A DNA stretch of 64,000 nt from Pohlia nutans (Eukaryota; Streptophyta; Bryopsida; Bryales; Mniaceae). Position 1 is the first letter of the stretch. Each line of letters opens with the position of its first letter. The DNA lies in the NCBI GenBank assembly GCA_022496805.1, contig CM040099.1, positions 17,902,031 through 17,966,030 of the forward strand, in the 5' to 3' direction. The position numbers and the translations under genes are program-made. The notes below the pieces were generated by a model. It saw only the letters and a list, made by a program, of their open reading frames with translations. It was not told the origin of the DNA and did no database searches. Below, one piece after another: positions 57,741 through 64,000 of this stretch.

Positions 57741-58699
57741 ATGGAAGCAGTCTCCAATGGGAGACCGCAGTCGCTTAGGACATCAGATTGCTCCTATCCA
57801 ATCTCTGGCTCTCCCATTTCTGCGCTAAAACAGGTAACTCTATCTCTTTGTTGTGATGTTTTGATCAGGTAGAATGCGAGGGTGGTAGAGAGATCGTGCG
57901 GAGGACCGTGCCTCCCGTACTACCCCCGCCGCGTAGGAAGTGGCTGAACATTGTCTTCGACTTGAATGGCATTCTCTGTCATACGGCGCAGAAGTCGTCC
58001 GGAGAGAAATTTAGCCCTTATCAACTGCAAGACAATGTTCTCAGCCACTAGTATCCCACCATCATCGGTCCCAAGGCTGTCTATGCTAGGCAGAACATAG
58101 CTGAATTCCTCCGCGAGGTATCGTCCCTCGCGGACAGGGTTTTAGTTTGGACCTCCATGTTCAAGCGTAACGCTGAACCCATCACGGGGCACCTCTTTAG
58201 GGGTTGTAAGGGGCCGTACGATATCTTGAGCCAGGATCAGTGCTCGAAGATAGAGGTCTCGCCGGGGAGGTTCTTTCAAGTCGGCATTGCGGTGCTGTGT
58301 ATGAAAGTCCTCTCCGAGCACCTGTTCACCAATGTTAGCGGCGACACGTCCTTTTCCCCGAACAATACTCTTCTCATTGACGACTCTCCAGCCAAGAGCA
58401 TCTGCAATGAGAATGGGAATGCTATATTCCTCCGCACTTGGAATCAACACGAACGGCAGGACGACGTCCTGATGGGGGAGCTGCTGCCGTGGCTGCGCCG
58501 TCTTGACTCGAACTGCCAGCCGGGTCAGCTGCGTAGATACGTGGAGGAGAATAGAATCGGCCTGAACCCTTTGCGACCCGGTGACTACCACGTGAAGGAC
58601 ATCATTAACGGCATGAGAGAGTCGTCTAAGAACATGGGGTCCCGATACAGGCTCCCTGGGATAGGCGTAGTCATAGAGGGAGGACGAGTTATAGAGTAG
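57741..58699 (+). pseudogene. FCP1/HAD phosphatase-like protein with in-frame TAG
   Basis: The main exon is 57869-58699, opening after a TTGATCAG acceptor. It holds an FCP1-homology HAD domain: motif I IVFDLNGILC, then VLVWTSMFKRN (motif II) and NNTLLIDDSPAKS (motif IV). Classical HAD phosphatases have D-x-D in motif I; here the second Asp is Asn, so ordinary phosphatase chemistry is doubtful. A TAG at 58049-58051, 16 codons past motif I, breaks the frame. A 5' exon from ATG 57741 to 57833 would need a 35-nt intron, too short for plants, so the true donor probably lies elsewhere. The copia element is inserted 33 bp after the stop. Its closeness to the previous gene and the same kind of TAG lesion suggest the two belong to one repeated unit. 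Confidence 0.6.
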
Positions 58700-58732
58700 A
58701 TCCTCCGGAAGTTGGGTTTTTCTGACAATAAT

Positions 58733-58990
58733 TATTGAGGTAATTGATGCAACGTAGTATTGCTAGAAGCCAAAGACGTACGGGTGCTAAATAATGGTGT
58801 GTGGGAGGAGGGGTTAGGCATGGGCTGATCTCTAGAGTGTCCTTGTGATGAGTTATCCCATATGGTTTGTCCATGGTGACCTCCTAGTGTACACTACTTA
58901 AGGTGGAAGGCCTTTGAGTAAAGATCATCTCTTTCTACGCATTCCTTGTGTTTGTGTGTGTGCCTTGTGCAATCTTCTCTACCTTCAATA
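58733..58990 (+). repeat. Copia 5' LTR, 258 bp
   Basis: Borders are set by three agreeing signals: identity with the sequence from 63932, the TATTGAGGTA/TACCTTCAATA terminal inverted pair, and a primer-binding site starting at the very next base. The LTR does not start with the usual TG but with TATTG. Confidence 0.85.
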
Positions 58991-59004
58991 GGTTATGGGC
59001 CCAC
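58991..59004 (+). promoter_or_regulatory. Primer-binding site for internal initiator tRNA-Met
   Basis: GGTTATGGGCCCAC is complementary over 14 of 14 bases to the anticodon stem-loop of plant initiator tRNA-Met (GUGGGCCCAUAACC). It is not complementary to the tRNA 3' end (TGGTATCAGAGC in most plant copia elements), which I do not find in the leader. Internal half-tRNA priming is established for Drosophila copia and yeast Ty5. Confidence 0.8.
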
Positions 59005-59810
59005 TCATGTGTGTTTCATGAGTATTAGATTGCATTTGTGCAAGTATTTTGAGGTCGGTGCGCAACGGGCGGTTTTGGAGCATTGTTGGAGGTTTTGGAG
59101 CTTGTTGAAGCGTTGGTGTTTCTTGGAGGTGTGCATGGGCTGAAGTTACATGTTGGAGCACTCTCTTTGGTCAATTTCTTCCCTTGATCTCCTTCTTTTC
59201 TTTCTTCTATCTCTTCGTTGCGAGTGGAACTTCGTTTGGTTCAATTGTGAGCATTTGAGTAAATGCAAGTGATTTGTGAGGTGTGAAGGCTCTCGTGGAG
59301 GGTCTACCATCTGATCCTAGTGATTAGGCACTTGCTTTGAGGTGTTGCATGTGTTTCATGCTCTTGGGGTGCTCAAATTTTCATTTGGAGCTAGTTTGTG
59401 CACAAAGGTGCGGTTTTGAGCAATTTCAATGCGATTGGGGTTTTGAGGGACTTGTGTGAGTTCATGTGCATTGAGTGAGTGCTCTTGAAGGACACAAAGG
59501 TGTCATTGACGTGCATTTTGTGTTTGGGGACACTAAGGCGTCGTATTGAAGCATTTGGAGTTGTTTTGAGCTCCATTGAGTGATTTGAGGGGTTTTGGTG
59601 AGCCTCTTTGCATTTTTGGGTGAGGGTTCTCACATTTGAGTGTTGGGAGGCGTGTGTGGAGCACAAAAGTGCTGATCTAGTGTTTGGGGTTGTTTTAAAC
59701 CCATTGGGTGCACAAAGGTGCAATATCAAAGCAAAAAATCACAAAAAACAAAGTTGTGTGTTTGAGTTTGAGGTTTCATTTGTGTGGGGAGGCATACGTA
59801 AGTGAGGATC

Positions 59811-62800
59811 ATGGCATCTTTTGAGGGTGAGGGTCCCAAGGTCGTGGACAAGTTCGATGGGGTGAATTTCCACTTGTGGAAGTTCAAAATGGAGATGGTG
59901 ATGGCCGAGAAGGAGTTGTGGGAGATTGTCGAGGGTAGTGAGGAACCTCCTTTCTCTTCTACGGATCCTAGGATCATGCAAGCGTACACGAGGAGGGAGA
60001 AGAAGGCATTTGCCATTTTGGCACTCAACCTCGCGGACTCGCAACTTGCGCACATTCGTTCGTGCAAGACACCCGCGGAAGCATGGTCCAAGCTTTGCAA
60101 CATTCACGAAGCGAAAACATTGGCCAACATTTTGTTTTTGAGGCGCAAGTTCTTCACCATCAAGATGAGCGAAGAAGATGACATGTTGGCGCACATCAAC
60201 AAGGTCAAAGCTCTCGCGGATCAACTCAACGGTTGCGACGTGTCGGTTACGGATGGTGACATCGTGATGACACTTTTGGAGAGCCTTCCATCATCATACG
60301 AGTACCTCATCGTGGCGATGGAGTCAAGACCCATTACGGAGCTCACATTGGACTATGTGACCTCACGGTTGTTGCACGAGCTTTCGCGGCGAAAGGAGAA
60401 CGAGTCTCGAGAAGATGGAGCGGCACTCGTGGCGAAGCAATCCAAGAATGGAGGCGGTGGGAGCTCAAGCGACAAGGTGTGCTTCTATTGTGGTAAGAAG
60501 GGCCACATTGCCAAATTTTGCTTCAAACGCAAGAGGGATGAGAAAGGGGAGAGTGCAAACAACACTAAAACTCGTGACGATGATGAGTACGCATTTACGG
60601 CTAGATATGAGGCAAGCATGAGCGATGGCATCGAGGGTGATGCAAACATGAGTGATGGTATCGAGGGTGATGCAAGCATGAGTGATTGGATTGAGGTTGG
60701 TGATGAGTATGCAAACATGGCAAGCAATGTATCGTGCAATGGTAGTACGAGTGATTGGATTGTTGATTCGGGGGCTACAAGCCACATGTCACCACATAAA
60801 ACTTGTTTTCATTCGTATGCTCTCATTAATCCAAGGAGAGTGATTTTGGGAGATGATACGGTGCTTGAGGCCGTTGGCAAGGGCCAAATTGTTGTAGACA
60901 CCGAGGTGAGGGGTCGTGTGAAGACAATCACTATCCAAGATGTCCTCCACGTTCCCAAACTAACGGCAAATTTACTATCGGTGAGGCAATTAGTGGCAAA
61001 GCACTTGAGGGTTGAGTTTAGTGATAAGGGGTGTTATGTGTTGTCACCGAGTCGAGATGAGGTGGCCATCATTGAAGAACACGAGGGCTTGTACCACATC
61101 AAGTTCTCCAAGGTGCATTCGAAGGAATCGGCGGCGTTGGCGCATTCAAACTTGAAGGACGACAAGTTGGCGTTGTGGCATCGTCGACTTGGCCATTTGA
61201 ACATCAAGAGTGTGAAGACACTACGCGGCATGGTAAGCGGTATGGACCTTCATCAATTGAAAGTGGATGCTTCTACATTCACGTGTGAAGGTTGCATTGA
61301 AGGCAAGCAACAACGGTTGCCATTTGCGGGTGAAGGGGCGACACGGGCCACAAAAGTTTTGGAGATCGTGCATTCGGATGTGTGTGGCCCCATGAAGACC
61401 ACATCGATGGGAGGTTGCAAGTACTTTGTGACCTTCATCGATGATTTTTCAAGGAAGATATGGCTCTACCCTATCAAAGCCAAGAGTGAGTGCTTTGAGA
61501 AGTTCAAGGAGTTCAAGACATTGGTGGAGAACCAATCCGAGTTGAAGATCAAGGTGTTCCGGTCGGACAATGGCGGCGAGTACATGTCCAAGAAATTTGA
61601 CGAGCTTTTGAAGAATGAAGGCATCGCACGCCAAACTTCGGCCCCGTACACGCCTCAACAAAATGGAGTTGCGGAGCGCGCAAATCGCACCATTGTAGAG
61701 ATGGCGAGGAGCATGTTGCACGCTCAAAACTTGAAGTTGGACCTTTGGGCGGAAGCGGTGGTGAATGCGGTATACACACGCAATCGGTGTCCAACAAGCG
61801 CGGTTGAAGGCATGACGCCGGAGCAAGCGTGGAGTGGGAGGCAACCATGTGTTGCACACATGCGCATCTTCGGATGCATTGCATATGCGAAGGTTCCCGA
61901 CGAACGGAGGACGAAACTCAAGGCTAAGGCCTTGAAATGTGTGTTTCTTGGGTATTGTGAAGGTACCAAGGCGTATAGACTCATGTCGGTGGACACGAGG
62001 AAGATCATTCGGTCACGTGATGTGACATTTTGTGAGGAGTCTACGATGGAGGCTCCTTTGGAGGTTGGTCCAAGTGGGAGTAGTGGAGACGTTTTGGTGG
62101 ACACACCCTCCAAGTCTCCTAGTGTTGTTGATGTAGGTGATGATGACGGTGATGACGAAGCTGGCGACACGGAGGTTGTTGAAGCGCCATCGAGCTCAAA
62201 GGCCAAGAATGGCGCAAAGGGCACGCAAGAAGAGCAAGTTTCTTCAAGCGAGCGGCGGTACCCCGAGAGATCGCGCAAGCCACCTGGAGAATGGTGGAAG
62301 AACCACATCTTCCCTCAAGTGGAGGACGAGCATGCGAATGTGGCATTATCGGATGGTCCATTGACCATTCGAGAAGCCATGCAAGGTGAGGATGCGGTCA
62401 AGTGGGAGCGCGCCATGCAAGAGGAGTACGACTCTCTAATTGCTAACGGTACGTGGCAATTAACTCCCATTCCAAAGGATCGCAACCCCATTGGTTGCAA
62501 ATGGGTGTTTCGGACAAAGAGGGATGTTTCGGGTATTGTTGTGCGTCACAAGGCAAGATTAGTAGCCAAGGGGTTCGCGCAAGTGCATGGGGTGGACTTT
62601 CACGAGACATTTGCTCCCGTGGCCAAGTTCACCACCATTCGATGCATTCTTGCCATTGGAGCGGCCTTGGACTTGGAGATGCATCAAATGGATGTGAAGA
62701 CCGCATTTTTGAATGGCGATTTGGAGGAGGACATCTACATGGTGCAACCTGAGGGGTTTGTGCAACAAGGTAAAGAGCACCTTGTTTGTAAGTTGCAAAA

Positions 62801-63956
62801 ATCATTGTATGGGTTGAAACAATCTCCAAGAGCGTGGTACCAAAAGATTGACACGTTCTTGGTTGCACACGGGTTTACTAGGAGCATTGCGGATCATAGT
62901 CTCTACTTCATGCAAGAGGGGCAAAATGTGGTGATTGTGATCATATATGTTGATGATTTGATCATTCTTGCAAGCCTCATGAGTTTAATGAATGCATTAA
63001 AAGGCATGCTTGAGAGAGAGTACGAGATGAGTGATCTTGGAGAATTGCACTTTTGTCTTGGTGTTGAGTTTGTGCGAGACAGGGCTACACGCACTATCAC
63101 CATGAGTCAAGGCAAGTATGTGATGGACGTGCTCAAGAGATTCGGGATGGAGGATTGTAAGCCCGTGGCAACACCATTGGATGCAAACTCCAAGCTCGTC
63201 AAGCTTTCGGAGGAGGAGTATGCGATGGAGGCTAAATCGGTGGCGGAGGTGCCATACAAGCAAGCGGTGGGGTCGTTGATGTATGCGATGATTGCGACAC
63301 GGCCCGACCTTGCGTATCCAATTAGCGTGGTGAGTCAACACATGGCGAGACCGGGCTCGATGCATTGGATGACGGTCAAGAGGATCATGCGTTATTTGAG
63401 GGGCACAAGCGATGTGAAGTTGTGTCTTGGAGGCAAAGACATTGTGTTGAGCGACTATTGTGACGCGGACTACGCGGGAGACACGAGCAATCGAAGATCG
63501 ACAACGGGCTACATGTTCAAGGTCGGATCGGGAGCGGTGTCGTGGAATAGCAAGCGGCAACAAACCACGGCGACATCAACGGTGGAGGCCGAGTACATGG
63601 CTACGAGCCATGCCACGAAGGAGGCCATTTGGTTGAGGCAACTAATGGTGGATGTGGGTTGCACACAAGGTGAGGCTACAACGATTATGTGTGACAACCA
63701 AGGGTGCATTTCACTTGCAAAGAACCCTACACATCATTCACGCACGAAGCACATTGATGTGCAATACCACTTCATTCGGGAGAAGTTGGAATTGGGAGTT
63801 ATACATTTGGAGTATTGCCCAACGGAGCACATGGTGGCGGATGTGCTCACAAAGGGTCTTTGTAGAGACCGACACCAACGATTAGTAATAGCATTTGGAC
63901 TTAGAGGCTTTGGCTCTACGCAAAGTGGGAGTATTGAGGTAATTGATGCAACGTAG
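59811..63956 (+). CDS. Copia gag-pol polyprotein, intact
   Basis: A single uninterrupted frame of about 1381 residues from ATG 59811 (MASFEGEG) to TAG 63954-63956, which lies inside the 3' LTR. Domains in order, approximate residues: gag with zinc knuckle CFYCGKKGHIAKFC (223-236); aspartic protease DSGATSHM (318); GAG-pre-integrase LWHRRLGHLN with CEGC zinc site (454-491); integrase core D,D-35-E (HSDVCGP about 522, SDNGGEY about 584, GVAERANR about 620); reverse transcriptase (KWVFRTK about 897, MDVKTAFLNGDL about 960, YVDD about 1045); RNase H (CDADYAGD about 1218, EAEYMA about 1260). Integrase before reverse transcriptase is the copia order. All catalytic motifs are intact, so the element could be autonomous. 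An upstream in-frame GTG at 59802 is not taken as the start. Confidence 0.95.
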   Translation: MASFEGEGPKVVDKFDGVNFHLWKFKMEMVMAEKELWEIVEGSEEPPFSSTDPRIMQAYTRREKKAFAILALNLADSQLAHIRSCKTPAEAWSKLCNIHEAKTLANILFLRRKFFTIKMSEEDDMLAHINKVKALADQLNGCDVSVTDGDIVMTLLESLPSSYEYLIVAMESRPITELTLDYVTSRLLHELSRRKENESREDGAALVAKQSKNGGGGSSSDKVCFYCGKKGHIAKFCFKRKRDEKGESANNTKTRDDDEYAFTARYEASMSDGIEGDANMSDGIEGDASMSDWIEVGDEYANMASNVSCNGSTSDWIVDSGATSHMSPHKTCFHSYALINPRRVILGDDTVLEAVGKGQIVVDTEVRGRVKTITIQDVLHVPKLTANLLSVRQLVAKHLRVEFSDKGCYVLSPSRDEVAIIEEHEGLYHIKFSKVHSKESAALAHSNLKDDKLALWHRRLGHLNIKSVKTLRGMVSGMDLHQLKVDASTFTCEGCIEGKQQRLPFAGEGATRATKVLEIVHSDVCGPMKTTSMGGCKYFVTFIDDFSRKIWLYPIKAKSECFEKFKEFKTLVENQSELKIKVFRSDNGGEYMSKKFDELLKNEGIARQTSAPYTPQQNGVAERANRTIVEMARSMLHAQNLKLDLWAEAVVNAVYTRNRCPTSAVEGMTPEQAWSGRQPCVAHMRIFGCIAYAKVPDERRTKLKAKALKCVFLGYCEGTKAYRLMSVDTRKIIRSRDVTFCEESTMEAPLEVGPSGSSGDVLVDTPSKSPSVVDVGDDDGDDEAGDTEVVEAPSSSKAKNGAKGTQEEQVSSSERRYPERSRKPPGEWWKNHIFPQVEDEHANVALSDGPLTIREAMQGEDAVKWERAMQEEYDSLIANGTWQLTPIPKDRNPIGCKWVFRTKRDVSGIVVRHKARLVAKGFAQVHGVDFHETFAPVAKFTTIRCILAIGAALDLEMHQMDVKTAFLNGDLEEDIYMVQPEGFVQQGKEHLVCKLQKSLYGLKQSPRAWYQKIDTFLVAHGFTRSIADHSLYFMQEGQNVVIVIIYVDDLIILASLMSLMNALKGMLEREYEMSDLGELHFCLGVEFVRDRATRTITMSQGKYVMDVLKRFGMEDCKPVATPLDANSKLVKLSEEEYAMEAKSVAEVPYKQAVGSLMYAMIATRPDLAYPISVVSQHMARPGSMHWMTVKRIMRYLRGTSDVKLCLGGKDIVLSDYCDADYAGDTSNRRSTTGYMFKVGSGAVSWNSKRQQTTATSTVEAEYMATSHATKEAIWLRQLMVDVGCTQGEATTIMCDNQGCISLAKNPTHHSRTKHIDVQYHFIREKLELGVIHLEYCPTEHMVADVLTKGLCRDRHQRLVIAFGLRGFGSTQSGSIEVIDAT
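63921..63931 (+). promoter_or_regulatory. Copia polypurine tract
   Basis: CAAAGTGGGAG lies directly before the 3' LTR start at 63932 and would prime plus-strand DNA. It overlaps the end of the coding frame. Confidence 0.8.
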
Positions 63957-64000
63957 TATTGCTAGAAGCCAAAGACGTACGGGTGCTAAATAATGGTGTG
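63932..64000 (+). repeat. Copia 3' LTR, truncated by window end
   Basis: The first 69 bases are identical to 58733-58801; the remainder lies outside the window. Confidence 0.95.

Larger units (their letters stand above)
58733..64000 (+). mobile_element. Full-length Ty1/copia retrotransposon (3' LTR cut by window)
   Basis: The 5' LTR is 58733-58990 and the 3' LTR starts at 63932. The 69 bases of 3' LTR available are identical to the 5' LTR, so insertion is recent. The LTR begins TATTGAGGTA and ends TACCTTCAATA, an imperfect inverted pair. The presumed 5-bp target site is ATAAT at 58728-58732; its partner is beyond the window. The leader runs to 59810 and one gag-pol frame spans most of the rest. 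Confidence 0.95.

Noticed and set aside
57834..57868. A 35-nt intron in the HAD-like gene
   Set aside because: Far below the usual minimum for plant introns; the real donor is probably elsewhere or the 5' exon is not part of the gene.
55792..58051. Stop-codon recoding (TAG readthrough) as a new mechanism
   Set aside because: C to T decay at CAG sites, seen also between the kinase arms, and a possible intron explain the data more simply; kept only as a low-weight alternative.
1..64000. CRISPR arrays, bacterial operons or origins
   Set aside because: The sequence is plant nuclear DNA with spliceosomal introns; the tandem repeats present lack spacers and are mini- or microsatellites.

Overview
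The window is nuclear DNA of a land plant. It holds a plant-type multi-exon exportin-1, a plant DUF1664 gene, a HOTHEAD/mandelonitrile-lyase-like GMC oxidoreductase, a Raf-like STY-type kinase fragment, interstitial AAACCCT telomere repeats, Stowaway/Tourist/CACTA-type miniature elements and a Ty1/copia retrotransposon. The species cannot be fixed from sequence alone. Exportin-1 reads as an early-diverging land plant rather than a flowering plant, and a bryophyte such as a liverwort would fit; this is inference.

Layout. 1-6.9 kb: AT-rich, gene-poor DNA with several miniature inverted-repeat elements (MITEs), possible exon remnants of a coiled-coil gene (3.7-5.2 kb) and a telobox-rich promoter-like stretch near 6 kb. 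6.9-10.3 kb (minus): GMC oxidoreductase whose second recognised exon is split by a 569-bp TTAA-flanked element. 13.8-24.9 kb (minus): an apparently intact XPO1/CRM1 of about 31 exons. 25-32.7 kb: repeats, including a 2-kb CACTA-type element (27.2-29.2 kb), smaller MITEs and a degenerate VNTR in front of the next gene. 32.8-35.0 kb (plus): two-exon DUF1664 gene whose long intron is three diverged tandem copies of one unit. 35.6-47.1 kb: a large inverted-repeat structure. Its arms carry polypurine/polypyrimidine arrays and a defective Raf-like kinase fragment, and they surround 4.3 kb with a small unrecognised gene. 48.4-49.4 kb (minus): an intronless gene for a protein with a repeated CxxC-rich N-terminus. 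49.8-53.9 kb: nested MITEs, two of which split a LINE-like ORF. 54.0-58.7 kb (plus): two adjacent unrecognised or TE-like genes, the second with an FCP1/HAD phosphatase-like domain, both carrying in-frame TAG codons. 58.7-64.0 kb (plus): a young full-length copia element with an intact gag-pol frame, cut by the window end inside its 3' LTR.

Housekeeping genes (XPO1, DUF1664) are intact, while lineage-specific genes are interrupted or decaying. The best candidates for undescribed biology are: a TTAA-specific MITE family with CCCCTAAA termini (piggyBac-like target-site behaviour in a plant); a copia element apparently primed by an internal fragment of initiator tRNA-Met; the kinase-bearing inverted-repeat structure; and the 54-58.7 kb gene pair.
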